64,000 bases of DNA from Patescibacteria group bacterium (GCA_031082005.1 JAVHLR010000001.1:1059251-1123250); one strand, 5' to 3'. Shown: positions 8,074 through 16,491, counted from the first letter of the stretch. The notes: generated by a model not told the origin, from the letters alone. A program made the numbers and translations.

Positions 8074-10713
8074 ATGGACGAAAGAACCCAAACAGACCTG
8101 ATCACCCCCTCTCCGCACTGGTCCAACGCGACAGACGATGTCATCGGGAGACTGCATACGAGACCCGGCGGCCTGACGCAGGACGAAGCCGAACAACGAC
8201 TGAAGCTTTTCGGCAAGAACGAAATCGCCTTACGCGAATACCTGTCCAAAACCAAGATCCTGTTGAATCAATTCAAAAGCCCGCTTATCGCCATATTGCT
8301 CTTCGCCGGCTTGTTGACGATCGCATTAGGCGAATGGATCGACGCCAGTGTCATCCTCGCGGCGGTCGGTATCAACGCGGCACTCGGTTTCTGGCAGGAA
8401 CACAAAGCCGGCAGCGTCCTCCAAAGCCTCATGAAATATGTTCGCGTCATGGCTCGCGTACGACGCGATGGCCGTGACCTGGAGCTTGATGCAGCGCGTC
8501 TCGTACCAGGCGACGTCATCCGTATCTCGCAAGGCGACCGCATACCGGCCGACTGTCGCCTGATCTACGTCAACGGTCTCGAGATAGATGAATCGATCAT
8601 CACCGGAGAATCTTTGCCCGTAAAAAAAACGATCAGCACACTTCTGGCCGGCACGCCTTTAGCCGAACGGACCAACATGGCCATGAGCGGCAGTTTGGCG
8701 GTCCAAGGTTTCGGTGACGCTATCGTCACGGCGACCGGACATGGGACGGAATTCAGCCGGATAGCAGCACTCGCGTCCGGGACGCAGGATGCCAAAACAC
8801 CGTTACAGAAAGCCGTTTCCGATTTCGCGCTCCGCGCGAGCATGATCCTGGCCGGCTTGACCTCGCTGTTGTTCATCATCGGTCTGGCACAAGGCCATCC
8901 TTGGCTCGACATGCTGCTCATCTCCGTAGCCATCGCCATCTCCGCCGTGCCGGAAGGGCTGCCCGTCGCCTTGACCGTCATCCTTGCCGTAGGAGTCGAA
9001 CGTCTGGCGAAACGCGGCGGCATAGTACGGAAATTATTGGCTGCCGAGACGCTTGGTTCCACCAATCTTATCCTTACCGACAAAACCGGCACGCTGACCC
9101 AGGCCAGCATGAGCATATCGGCAGTCCTGCCGTTCAAAGATCAAGGGAAGGAAGCCGAAAATCGATTACTACGGGATGCGTTGCTCGACACCGACGTCGT
9201 CATCGAAAACCCGGAAAATAAACCCACGGATTGGCGCATGGCCGGAAAACCCCTCGAAACATCGCTGGTCAGGGACGCGGCGCTGCGCGGCATTTCGCTG
9301 CCCGAGATCTTAAGGACGACGACAGAAGTCGATCGCGTACCTTTCAATTCGAGCCAAAAATTTTCCGCCGTCGCCGTGCGTCGAGGCACAGGATTCGAGA
9401 CCATAGTCCTTGGCGCTCCTGACATCATCTTGGAATATACGGACCTGCCGTCAGATACACGTGCCACCATACTGAAGATCATCGATGAACATGCCCGTAG
9501 CGGCGAAAGGATATTAGGCGTCGCCAGCCGGCAACAGGAAAAACAACCGCGTCTGCATGACATGCGCTTTTCCCAACTCACTTTCCGCGGGCTGATCGCC
9601 CTACGCGACCCTCTCCGTCCCGACGTCAAAGAAGAAATCTCGAAAATCGAAAAAGCCGGAGTCCGTACGGTCATCGTCACCGGCGATCATGCAGGGACAG
9701 CGATCGCAGTCGCCCAAGAACTAGACATCCTGGACGCGGACGATCTCGTACTGACCGGTTCTGAATTGGGTAGGCTAGCGGCGACCGAGATCGAAACCAT
9801 CCTGCCCAAAGTCAGGGTCTTCGCCCGCGTCACGCCCGAACAAAAACTACAGATCGTCCGTGCCTACCAAAAGATCGGTTATCGTACAGCCGTGACCGGA
9901 GATGGCGTTAACGACGCTCCAGCGCTACAGGCAGCGGATATCGGAGTCGCAGTCGGAGCAGGCACGGAAGTAGCGAAAAGCGCCGCCGATCTGATTATCC
10001 TGAACAACGATTTCGCGACCATAGTGGCAGCCATCGAAGAAGGCCGCCGTCTAGCGGGAAATATCAACAAAGCCATAATCTACCTGCTTTCTAACGCCTC
10101 GAACGAATTGGTGTTGATCACCGGAACCATGCTGCTGAATCTACCCATCCCCCTGACTGCACTCCAGATACTCTACATAAATATGTTCTCCGACAGCCTC
10201 CCGGCCGTGGCCTTCGCCTTCGAAAAAAACCGTGACGGCATCCTCTCCCCCCGGAACGCCGATGACCCCGTCCTGAATCGCGAAATGAAGTTCTTCATCC
10301 TCATCATCGGCACACTGACCAGCATACTGCTCTTCGTGCTCTATCTGCTGCTGCGTCACCTGGGAGCTCCGCACGCGTTCATCAGCACGTTCATCTATGC
10401 GACATTCGGGACATACACGCTATTCGCCGCATTCAGCTTGCGCAGCCTGAAATCAAGCATCTTCACCTATAACCCATTCAGCAATATTCACTTGACCGCC
10501 GGCGTAGCCGTAGGTCTAGCCCTGACAGTGGCCGGAATCTATCTTCCGTTCATGCAGAAAATCCTCGGCACGGTTCCGCTGCCGCTCGAATGGTTCCTTG
10601 CTGTTCTGGCTGTCGGCGCCGGCAACGTAGCCATGCTTGAACTAGGCAAATATTTCTTACGCCCCAAACACCCAACAAAAAAACTTTCAGCCTCAAAAAT
10701 GCTGAATGCATAA
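8074..10713 (+). CDS. P-type cation ATPase, Ca2+ (P2A) type
   Basis: ATP-driven cation pump of 879 residues. Order: N-terminal cation-ATPase domain (LTQDEAEQRL), M1-M2, actuator domain with TGES (ESIITGESLPV), M4 with VPEGLP, phosphorylation site DKTGTLT, nucleotide-binding domain, hinge TGDGVNDAPAL, then M5-M10. M4 PEGL and M6 NMFSDSLPA agree with the Ca2+/Mn2+ pumps of the P2A group rather than heavy-metal or K+ pumps; no CPC motif is present. The start is at 8074 with AAGG 8 bases upstream. It is coupled to the antiporter gene. The exact ion is inferred. Confidence 0.92.
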   Translation: MDERTQTDLITPSPHWSNATDDVIGRLHTRPGGLTQDEAEQRLKLFGKNEIALREYLSKTKILLNQFKSPLIAILLFAGLLTIALGEWIDASVILAAVGINAALGFWQEHKAGSVLQSLMKYVRVMARVRRDGRDLELDAARLVPGDVIRISQGDRIPADCRLIYVNGLEIDESIITGESLPVKKTISTLLAGTPLAERTNMAMSGSLAVQGFGDAIVTATGHGTEFSRIAALASGTQDAKTPLQKAVSDFALRASMILAGLTSLLFIIGLAQGHPWLDMLLISVAIAISAVPEGLPVALTVILAVGVERLAKRGGIVRKLLAAETLGSTNLILTDKTGTLTQASMSISAVLPFKDQGKEAENRLLRDALLDTDVVIENPENKPTDWRMAGKPLETSLVRDAALRGISLPEILRTTTEVDRVPFNSSQKFSAVAVRRGTGFETIVLGAPDIILEYTDLPSDTRATILKIIDEHARSGERILGVASRQQEKQPRLHDMRFSQLTFRGLIALRDPLRPDVKEEISKIEKAGVRTVIVTGDHAGTAIAVAQELDILDADDLVLTGSELGRLAATEIETILPKVRVFARVTPEQKLQIVRAYQKIGYRTAVTGDGVNDAPALQAADIGVAVGAGTEVAKSAADLIILNNDFATIVAAIEEGRRLAGNINKAIIYLLSNASNELVLITGTMLLNLPIPLTALQILYINMFSDSLPAVAFAFEKNRDGILSPRNADDPVLNREMKFFILIIGTLTSILLFVLYLLLRHLGAPHAFISTFIYATFGTYTLFAAFSLRSLKSSIFTYNPFSNIHLTAGVAVGLALTVAGIYLPFMQKILGTVPLPLEWFLAVLAVGAGNVAMLELGKYFLRPKHPTKKLSASKMLNA

Positions 10714-10730
10714 ATACTGGATACTCGATA

Positions 10731-11429
10731 CTAAGCCGACTCGTTGCCCGCCTGCCCCTTCCTCCATTCCTCGATTTTCTTGTGATCCCCTGATATAAGC
10801 ACCTCCGGCACTCTCCATCCGTGATAGTCTTCCGGCCTCGTATATTGCGGATACTCTCGGCTTTCACCGTCGTTCCACGACTCCTGATCCAACGAGGCTT
10901 CCTGCCCCAAAACACCCGGTCGCAATCTTATAACTGCATCAAGCATGACGAGCGCCGGCAATTCCCCACCGGTCAAGACATATTTCCCGATCGACAACTC
11001 TTCATCCGCCAATTTCTTGGCCACGCGTTCATCCACACCCTCATAACGTCCGCACAAAAAAACCAACCTGTCGTACTTAGATAATCGTTTCGCGTCTGCC
11101 TGCGTAAAGACCCTCCCTTTAGCCGACGTCAAAATTATCCGCGTCTTTTTCGCCGTCTTAGTCTTGATACCTGTTTTATTCCGCAACTTGAGGCTGACCA
11201 AAGCACGATGGAAAGGTTCGACCTTCATCACCATTCCCGGACCTCCGCCGAAAGGCTTATCGTCCACGGTCTTTCGTTTATCGTCCGTCCAATCCCTCAA
11301 CTGATGGGCGCGCGCATCCAACAGCTTAGCTTTTTTCGCTCGGCCCAAAATCGAATAATCCAAATAGCCCGGAAACATCTCCGGAAAGATTGTGAGGATA
11401 TCCGCGCGCAAAGACTTCAACTTTTTCAT
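10731..11429 (-). CDS. trmD: tRNA (guanine-37-N1)-methyltransferase
   Basis: SpoU-TrmD (SPOUT) enzyme that methylates G37 using SAM. The 232 residues are near the normal length. Seen are the start ILTIFPEMFPGYL, DKPFGGGPGMVMK, the SAM-knot region CGRYEGVDER and IGKYVLTGGELPA, and the C-terminal YTRP-Y-G--VPEVLISGDHKKIEEWR. The ATG at 11429 gives the expected N-terminus. In most bacteria rimM precedes trmD in this operon; here it is absent and a hairpin repeat element lies upstream instead. It is convergent with the P-ATPase, 17 bases away. Confidence 0.96.
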   Translation of the reverse strand: MKKLKSLRADILTIFPEMFPGYLDYSILGRAKKAKLLDARAHQLRDWTDDKRKTVDDKPFGGGPGMVMKVEPFHRALVSLKLRNKTGIKTKTAKKTRIILTSAKGRVFTQADAKRLSKYDRLVFLCGRYEGVDERVAKKLADEELSIGKYVLTGGELPALVMLDAVIRLRPGVLGQEASLDQESWNDGESREYPQYTRPEDYHGWRVPEVLISGDHKKIEEWRKGQAGNESA

Positions 11430-11493
11430 ACCCACACTTGATAACACACCTTAAAGGTTCCGGATAGACCCAAGCACCCCATCTCTCCCTTTA

Positions 11494-11593
11494 GTCCGCA
11501 GGGTGAGCCATATTGTTAGCCGAGGATGTGTTCGAGATAGACTAAAACGAGCCCCACAGGCGACAATATGGCTCACCCTGCGGACACCCCCCC
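11494..11593. repeat. Two-copy inverted-repeat element with conserved loop, copy 1
   Basis: Perfect 23-bp arms (11494-11516 and 11563-11585) enclose a 46-base loop, followed by a run of 7 C. The loop contains the core GATAGACTAAAACGAGCCCC, shared base for base with the second copy upstream of metK. An inner stem TGT/ACA is possible (29-31 with 56-58 of this hundred). The arms share only TGAGCCAT with the other copy, so the stem is kept while its sequence changes. The element lies between a terminator and trmD, with its core reading opposite to trmD. It matches no known family that I recognise. Confidence 0.85.
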
Positions 11594-11606
11594 TCTGGTT
11601 ACGATA

Positions 11607-11634
11607 CAAAAAATCCGCCGAAGCGGATTTTTTG
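11607..11634 (-). terminator. Intrinsic terminator after khpA
   Basis: A stem of AAAAATCCGC/GCGGATTTTT with a CGAA loop, flanked by A- and T-runs, so it can act in both directions. It closes the khpA transcript and separates it from the repeat element and trmD. Confidence 0.85.
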
Positions 11635-11650
11635 TTGCTTGAATTCTAAT

Positions 11651-12019
11651 TTATATTCCCAAGTCTTCCAAGTCTTCGTCGGTCACCAGACCCGCTTCTC
11701 CGCGACCTGCAGCTGGAGCCTGACCCTGGCTTTGTTCGCGCTTCTCTTGATGTTCGCGACGCATGCCCTCTGGTTCATAGATGACGAGGCCGACGCGAGC
11801 ATCTTCCTTGGCGCCAACTGTGCGCAAGAGGATGCGTAAAGCCTTTGCCGTCTTTCCGGCGCGGCCGATGACATAGCCCATGTCTTCTGGGTTGACATAC
11901 AGGGTGATTTTCACTCCCTTACTGTCAATCTCGCGCTCCGTCCGAACGTCGTCGGGGTGGTTAACGATTGACTTAACTACGTATTCAATGAACGCCTGAT
12001 CCTTGTGCGTTTCTGCCAT
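11651..12019 (-). CDS. khpA: KhpA-type KH-domain RNA-binding protein
   Basis: A 122-residue protein with a single KH domain: VKSIVNHPDDV at the N-terminus and the GxxG loop in YVIGRAGKTAKALR at about residues 49-62. KhpA binds small RNAs in many bacteria. It is longer than usual because of a C-terminal tail rich in Gln, Glu and Gly (QGQAPAAGRGEAG) ending in an acidic DEDLEDL motif. It follows rpsP, the standard position (rpsP-khpA-rimM-trmD), but rimM is missing. A structured leader separates it from rpsP. Confidence 0.9.
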   Translation of the reverse strand: MAETHKDQAFIEYVVKSIVNHPDDVRTEREIDSKGVKITLYVNPEDMGYVIGRAGKTAKALRILLRTVGAKEDARVGLVIYEPEGMRREHQEKREQSQGQAPAAGRGEAGLVTDEDLEDLGI

Positions 12020-12031
12020 AGCAGTATTTCC

Positions 12032-12107
12032 CGGGTACGTACCCGATGATTAGGAATTTATTGCGGCCTTTCGGCCATGTGTTAAGGAATACGGTCAGAA
12101 CCGTATT
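12032..12107 (-). promoter_or_regulatory. Structured leader between rpsP and khpA
   Basis: Three short palindromes lie in the 150-base gap: CGGGTACGTACCCG at 12032-12045, GGCC-TTTC-GGCC at 12064-12075, and AATACGGT/ACCGTATT at 12088-12107. None has a T-run, so they look like folding elements in the khpA 5' region rather than terminators. Function unknown. Confidence 0.5.
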
Positions 12108-12155
12108 TGACTTATAAGATAGCACTTGGCGCCCAATAAATCAACACCGGATATC

Positions 12156-12184
12156 AAAAAAACAGGCAATTAAGCCTGTTTTTT
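12156..12184 (-). terminator. Intrinsic terminator at the rpsP 3' end
   Basis: The stem AAAAACAGGC/GCCTGTTTTT overlaps the last rpsP codons, and the rpsP stop codon is in the 6-base loop. On the minus strand a run of 7 T follows. Transcription into khpA would need read-through or a separate promoter. Confidence 0.8.
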
Positions 12185-12481
12185 CTTCTCCAGCTTCTCT
12201 TTGCGTTTCTTGGAGATGCTGATTTTCTTGCGCTTTTCTCCAGTGACGATTTTCTGATCAACGAACAGATTCCAGACTGTATCCGAGGCCTGCGCGCCCT
12301 TATCTAACCAATATTTGATGCGCTCCGTCTTGAAATCTATGACAGAGGGGTTAGCAATCGGGTTGTAGATGCCCAGATTCTCTAGATATTTACCCCACGG
12401 ATCCTTGGTTTTTTCAGAAACAATCAGCCTATAGCTGGGCTGTTTCTTCTTGCCGACCCGGGAAAGACGGATAGTAATCAT
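12170..12481 (-). CDS. rpsP: 30S ribosomal protein S16
   Basis: A 103-residue S16 protein. The N-terminus MITIRLSRVGKKKQPSYRL is the family signature, followed by LG-YNP and the helix ER--YWL--GAQ-SDTV. It has a lysine-rich C-terminal tail (KKRKEKLEKKKQ) longer than in E. coli. No Shine-Dalgarno is seen. It is the first gene of the rpsP-khpA(-trmD) group, and its stop codon lies inside its own terminator loop. Confidence 0.96.
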   Translation of the reverse strand: MITIRLSRVGKKKQPSYRLIVSEKTKDPWGKYLENLGIYNPIANPSVIDFKTERIKYWLDKGAQASDTVWNLFVDQKIVTGEKRKKISISKKRKEKLEKKKQA

Positions 12482-12585
12482 GAATTTTGCTTAAAACTAA
12501 ATGTTTTTACGGCGCAAAATGCGCTATTGAGCTTGACGGTGCGCATAACATACGCCTTTTCCGGCCAACCGTCAAGTCATCCACC

Positions 12586-12614
12586 TTGACAAAAAGCCTT
12601 ATTTTATATAGGTT
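12586..12614 (+). promoter_or_regulatory. Sigma-70 type promoter of the PAS-GGDEF gene
   Basis: TTGACA at 12586-12591 with a TATATAGGTT -10 region at about 12605-12614. The exact -10 register is uncertain. A strong GGAGG follows before the gene. Confidence 0.6.
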
Positions 12615-12645
12615 CTCAAATCGCACCTTTAACCGCTGGAGGACT

Positions 12646-13635
12646 ATGGGCAAGCGAAAAGTTGCTGACCGATTCCCCGACAAACAGCCTAACAGCAGAG
12701 GTTCCCGGTACCGCGTCTGGCAGGCAAGCCAGATCCAGCTGTTCCAGGCAATACTCCAAGGCATGGCCGAAGGCGTCATCGTGATGACCCCGGACTACCG
12801 CATTACCTTCGCCAACTCCGCCGCCGAGAATCTCGTCTTCATCGACCAGACTGACCCGCCGAGCCTCATGATCAACAGCCTTTTCTGCGATGAGCAAGAC
12901 TGCCCTTGCGGTCTCAAACTGCTCCTCGAGGCTGAATCCGAACCCATCAATTCGAAGCTTGTTCGTCTTCGCCAACGCGGCAACAGCTTCATCTCGGCGG
13001 AAATCAGCATCTCCTCGTTGAAGATGGACGGCGAGACGGTCCGCATCATCGTCACTTTACGCGACGTCAGCCTCGAGTTGGCGCAGAAAAAGAAACTGGA
13101 GGTCCAAGCTTTGACCGACCGGCTCACCGGCTGCTTCAACCGCTGGTGGTTTGAGGAAGAATACCTCTTATCGCTCGAGGCAGCACAGGCGACACCAGGC
13201 TGGCTCGGCATCATCTTCATCGACCTGGACAACTTCAAGAAGTTCAACGATGAGTCCTTCCTCTGGGGAGACCGCCTGATAAAGGCCGCAGCTGACATCA
13301 TCCGTTCCGTTCTGCGGCCAAGGGACAAGCTCGTGCGCCTTGGCGGAGATGAATTCCTCTTGCTCTACTCCGACATCAGCCCTCAAGGCATCCTGGATAT
13401 CGCAGAACGCATCCAGACCGCCCTGAAAAGCCGCGACCTGCGTATGCCACGCAATCCCGACATGAAATTCCTCTTGACCGCCTCAATCGGCGCCTCTGTC
13501 CTGCACGGTACGGATGCGCGCATCATCGATCTGTTGGACCTGGCGGAAGAAGCCAAACGCACCGCTAAACGTCTCGGCAAGGATCGCATCGTCTTTTTGC
13601 CCGAAGAAAATGCATCCGTTACCGTGATCCACTAA
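12646..13635 (+). CDS. PAS-GGDEF protein, predicted diguanylate cyclase
   Basis: Cytoplasmic 329-residue protein. A PAS-like sensor domain spans about residues 25-145 (LFQAILQGMAEGVIVMTPDYRITFANSAA at its start) and a GGDEF domain spans about 150-320. The active-site motif is intact (RLGGDEFLLL) and the RxxD inhibitory site (RPRD) lies 5 residues before it, so product feedback is likely. The usual ND-x-x-GH segment is altered: NDESFLWGD lacks the GH pair and is one residue shorter. It has GGAGG 3 bases before the ATG at 12646, its own promoter and its own terminator. Cyclic-di-GMP genes are rare in Patescibacteria. Confidence 0.88.
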   Translation: MGKRKVADRFPDKQPNSRGSRYRVWQASQIQLFQAILQGMAEGVIVMTPDYRITFANSAAENLVFIDQTDPPSLMINSLFCDEQDCPCGLKLLLEAESEPINSKLVRLRQRGNSFISAEISISSLKMDGETVRIIVTLRDVSLELAQKKKLEVQALTDRLTGCFNRWWFEEEYLLSLEAAQATPGWLGIIFIDLDNFKKFNDESFLWGDRLIKAAADIIRSVLRPRDKLVRLGGDEFLLLYSDISPQGILDIAERIQTALKSRDLRMPRNPDMKFLLTASIGASVLHGTDARIIDLLDLAEEAKRTAKRLGKDRIVFLPEENASVTVIH

Positions 13636-13647
13636 CCCCACCTTTTT

Positions 13648-13685
13648 CGCCCTCCGGAATTCATCTCGGAGGGCGTTGCTTTTTA
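13648..13685 (+). terminator. Intrinsic terminator of the PAS-GGDEF gene
   Basis: A 9-bp stem CGCCCTCCG/CGGAGGGCG with a 10-base loop, followed by TTGCTTTTT. Confidence 0.88.
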
Positions 13686-13714
13686 TGCGGATTTACCGCT
13701 TAACGACTGCGGGT

Positions 13715-13720
13715 TAAGAT
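13715..13720 (+). promoter_or_regulatory. -10 box, leaderless mRNA
   Basis: TAAGAT ends 6 bases before the ATG at 13727, the same spacing as at 1233, 4229 and 7107. Confidence 0.5.
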
Positions 13721-13726
13721 GGGCAC

Positions 13727-14185
13727 ATGAAAGATCGAAAACAAGAAAAGAAAAAAGCCGTCAAGGCCGACAAAGCGACCAGGTTCAGATTCGCCGCCAA
13801 ACAACTCGAGACGGAACGGCAAAGGCACCTTGAACTGGCCAAGCAGCAGCTCGAAGCGCACCGCCGTGGCATCAGATCTTTCGCCTTTGCGGCCAGCATC
13901 AAAAAAAATCTCGCATGGGCGAACGCGACACCTGACTCTCTCGGCATCAGTTCCGATGAACTCGACGATCTGGAACTCGAATTGATCATGCAGGCAGAAG
14001 AAGAGATGGAGCATCTGCGCCGCAATCCAGATTCCACCCGATTACTGGTATTAACCACGGACATGAAAAACGCCGGATACTCCCCCGAACTGCTTGGGAC
14101 TACCCAGGAAGAACTGAAAGAACTCAATAGGCAAGCGCAGCAGGCGGAAAACTCCAAAGAAGCAAGGACAGAAAAATTCATCTAA
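13727..14185 (+). CDS. Charged coiled-coil protein, unknown
   Basis: A 152-residue hydrophilic protein. Residues 1-50 are strongly basic and helical (KDRKQEKKKAVKADK, then a Gln/Glu/Leu heptad-like stretch), and residues 75-100 are acidic (ELDDLELELIMQAEEEMEHL). It has no cysteines, signal peptide or membrane segment. It begins in leaderless geometry and ends 7 bases before the next gene, a lipoprotein, so the pair may be one transcript. I recognise no family. Confidence 0.6.
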   Translation: MKDRKQEKKKAVKADKATRFRFAAKQLETERQRHLELAKQQLEAHRRGIRSFAFAASIKKNLAWANATPDSLGISSDELDDLELELIMQAEEEMEHLRRNPDSTRLLVLTTDMKNAGYSPELLGTTQEELKELNRQAQQAENSKEARTEKFI

Positions 14186-14192
14186 CAATGAT

Positions 14193-15107
14193 ATGCGCCA
14201 TAACTTTCTCTACATCGTGATCATTTCGCTCATCTCTTTCGGAGCTGGTTGCGCTGGACAAAACTCCTCTACGCGTCAAATCCCACCGACCGACAACTCA
14301 CGATATTCGGCCACCACGACAAGTCTTGAAGATGCTCCCCAACAGCTGCTCGGTGGAGATCGCGACATCCACGGTTGCATCGGTTCTGCGGGTTATTCCT
14401 GGTGCGAATCGACAAGCAAATGCCAACGGCCATGGGAAGAGAAATGCCCGGAGCCAACCACGCCACCGCAAGCCACAGAACAATCCGACGCCCCAATCCT
14501 ATCCAACATCTACGATTTTTGGGACAGCGATTCACAAGACTGTTATTTCTTCGAAAATGCCAGTTATTCAGGCTATGATCTGCTACAAGTATTGCAGGAA
14601 AAAGGCCCAGGCCAATCCGTGCGCTCACAACCCGTTTTCTATACCCCGGACAACGTAAAAAAACTAAACCAAACCATCACAACCGGCCTGATGGATGACG
14701 ACCTGAAATTCCGCGCTGTCTCCACGTGCCACTTAGCTTCCGGTTTAGACGTCGTGTCTGGCGTCGTCTGGCCCATCGACCAAAACTGGGACGAACCTGA
14801 CTACAAATCCGAAGAAGCCACTTACCGTGCCTACCTGAATCAGCTACAAAACGCCAATCGCGTCCTCATCGTGAACCAAGATAAAGTCACCATCATCGAA
14901 GGCTTGCCGCTGCACGGTCCGACCGTCACCGGCGGCGATGTCGAATCCTGTCGCGCCAAAATATCCGACTCGAACATCACCTGGAGATGTTTCACCGGGA
15001 TGGATATGGATGAAGCCACAGGCCAACTCGGCGCTGCACATTACACGACTTGGACGCTATCCAGAGAGGGAGAGGTGTTGAAGAGGGTCGATACGGTGGG
15101 ACGATAA
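14193..15107 (+). CDS. Lipoprotein with Cys-rich CIGSAGYSWC motif
   Basis: A 304-residue secreted lipoprotein. The signal peptide is followed by a lipobox ending in Cys (SFGAGC, about residue 20). Next come a Ser/Thr/Gln-rich linker and the four-cysteine motif HGCIGSAGYSWCESTSKC (about residues 63-80) followed by RPWEEKC, a small module often seen in exported Patescibacteria proteins. The C-terminal 190 residues form an unrecognised domain with paired cysteines. It probably sits on the outer face of the membrane. It ends at a strong bidirectional terminator shared with tRNA-Glu. Confidence 0.75.
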   Translation: MRHNFLYIVIISLISFGAGCAGQNSSTRQIPPTDNSRYSATTTSLEDAPQQLLGGDRDIHGCIGSAGYSWCESTSKCQRPWEEKCPEPTTPPQATEQSDAPILSNIYDFWDSDSQDCYFFENASYSGYDLLQVLQEKGPGQSVRSQPVFYTPDNVKKLNQTITTGLMDDDLKFRAVSTCHLASGLDVVSGVVWPIDQNWDEPDYKSEEATYRAYLNQLQNANRVLIVNQDKVTIIEGLPLHGPTVTGGDVESCRAKISDSNITWRCFTGMDMDEATGQLGAAHYTTWTLSREGEVLKRVDTVGR

Positions 15108-15123
15108 AGATATCTATCAGCAT

Positions 15124-15159
15124 AAAAAACAACACTTCGCTCACGCGAAGTGTTGTTTT
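15124..15159. terminator. Bidirectional terminator between lipoprotein and tRNA-Glu
   Basis: A 13-bp perfect stem AACAACACTTCGC/GCGAAGTGTTGTT with a TCAC loop, A-run on the left and T-run on the right. It serves the convergent lipoprotein and tRNA genes. Confidence 0.9.
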
Positions 15160-15234
15160 TGGTAGCCCCTAGGGGAGTCGAACCCCTCTTAACGGCTTGA
15201 AAAGCCGCTGTCCTAACCGATAGACGAAGGGGCC
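15160..15234 (-). tRNA. tRNA-Glu (UUC)
   Basis: A 75-base cloverleaf with encoded CCA. The acceptor stem is GGCCCCT/AGGGGCT with a G-U first pair. The anticodon loop CTTTTCA carries TTC, and the T-loop is GGTTCGACTC. The 3' end abuts the bidirectional terminator. Confidence 0.95.
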
Positions 15235-15257
15235 ATATTATGGCCAATTGTGCGCAA

Positions 15258-15286
15258 ATGATAGGCGAAAAAATCCTTTTCGTCAA
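15258..15286 (-). promoter_or_regulatory. tRNA-Glu promoter
   Basis: TTGACG, a 17-base spacer and TATCAT on the minus strand, 23 bases before the mature tRNA 5' end. Confidence 0.75.
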
Positions 15287-15324
15287 GACACGGCGACTTA
15301 TACTGCATCTCCGCACCAAGGCGT

Positions 15325-16491
15325 CTATTTCGCCAAGGAATTCTTCAATTTAGAGATCTGCTCGATGAGCAAAGTATTCGCCGCCAAAATTATCACGAAT
15401 ATCAAGATCAAAGAGTTGCTACCTAAGAAGATACCACCCATGATGGCCACGATAGCTGCGCCCAGGGTCGTGACGATATTATCCATCGCGACACCGACGA
15501 TGGCGTCGCCCACTCTACCCTTGGGATTCACGGAAAAATTATGCACCACAATCATCTCGCCCATACACCCGATCAGACCCGCCAGGATACCGGTGATCAC
15601 GAACGGGATATGCGTAAGGTGAGAGAACGTCTCCATGGACATGACCATACTCTCGGCAGCGAATAATATCGCGACTCCGGACAGCACCAAATCGAACCAG
15701 ATGCGCAGTGTCGCGCGCGACGCATAATATCTTTCCTCGTATTGAATTTCCCCTATGGGCGATTCCGGCTTTTCGCTGCCACGGAAAATGTACAAAGTAG
15801 CGACGCACAGGACGAACAGCACAATCCCGACCGGCAGGATCAACTGGTACAGATCACCGCCATAGAGCTCTACGGAATTCTTCACTCTGCCAAAAAGGAC
15901 CATGCTGACTGCCACGAAAGCCGTCAACAACGTCAAGGCCGTCAATACTCTTATGGCGCTATCCATCTCCCTGATAGTGGGCTTGACTTGATGATCTTTA
16001 AGCGGCCTAAGCGATCCGCCGGCTTTGATGTACGGGAACATCAACACCATCTTTTTCTTTGCGTTAGCCAGGTTCTGTCGATAGATGCACCAAACGGCGT
16101 GCATTATGTTGTAGATATTCGAACCGAACGTCGTGGAGGCAGCGATGATGGCAAGATTCACTGCGCGGACATAATCCGTGTCCCTCAACTGCAAAGAGAT
16201 GACGGCAGCCATGACGCCGATCACCATGTCCGGAAAAGCCGTGCCGAATGCCTGCAGGAACCCGCCTGCTAATTTGGTCCTATCCTTCAAGACGTCTGTC
16301 GTCTCTTCGATGACCTTGGCCGTCCCCCGAAAAACATAACCGATACCCACGACGAAGATGATAAGTATCGCCAAGACCTGAAGCCACCACTGGCTCTGCC
16401 CTTCGAGCAGATGATCGACGACCAAGAAACGCAAGACTAAGGCTAAACCGACGAAAGTCGCTATCTTAAAGAGCTGGTGTTTCAAAAACAT
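15325..16491 (-). CDS. Divergent CaCA-family (Na+/Ca2+ exchanger-like) membrane protein
   Basis: A 388-residue integral membrane protein with about ten hydrophobic segments. Two internal repeats resemble CaCA alpha repeats: AFGTAFPDMVIGV with TTFGSNIYNIM in the first half, and GCMGEMIVVH with VGVAMDNIVTTLGA in the second. The usual GTS-PE and GN-IGSN motifs are changed (F-PD, C-GE; MDN), so ion specificity is uncertain. It is distinct from the clear antiporter at 7119. The promoter region has TGTGCTAAAAT 17 bases before the start. It is probably monocistronic. Confidence 0.72.
   Translation of the reverse strand: MFLKHQLFKIATFVGLALVLRFLVVDHLLEGQSQWWLQVLAILIIFVVGIGYVFRGTAKVIEETTDVLKDRTKLAGGFLQAFGTAFPDMVIGVMAAVISLQLRDTDYVRAVNLAIIAASTTFGSNIYNIMHAVWCIYRQNLANAKKKMVLMFPYIKAGGSLRPLKDHQVKPTIREMDSAIRVLTALTLLTAFVAVSMVLFGRVKNSVELYGGDLYQLILPVGIVLFVLCVATLYIFRGSEKPESPIGEIQYEERYYASRATLRIWFDLVLSGVAILFAAESMVMSMETFSHLTHIPFVITGILAGLIGCMGEMIVVHNFSVNPKGRVGDAIVGVAMDNIVTTLGAAIVAIMGGIFLGSNSLILIFVIILAANTLLIEQISKLKNSLAK

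Noticed and set aside
11541-11550. Loop core of the hairpin element contains GACTAAAAC, as in type VI CRISPR direct repeats.
   Set aside because: Only nine bases match, there are no repeat-spacer units and no cas genes, so the likeness is taken as chance.
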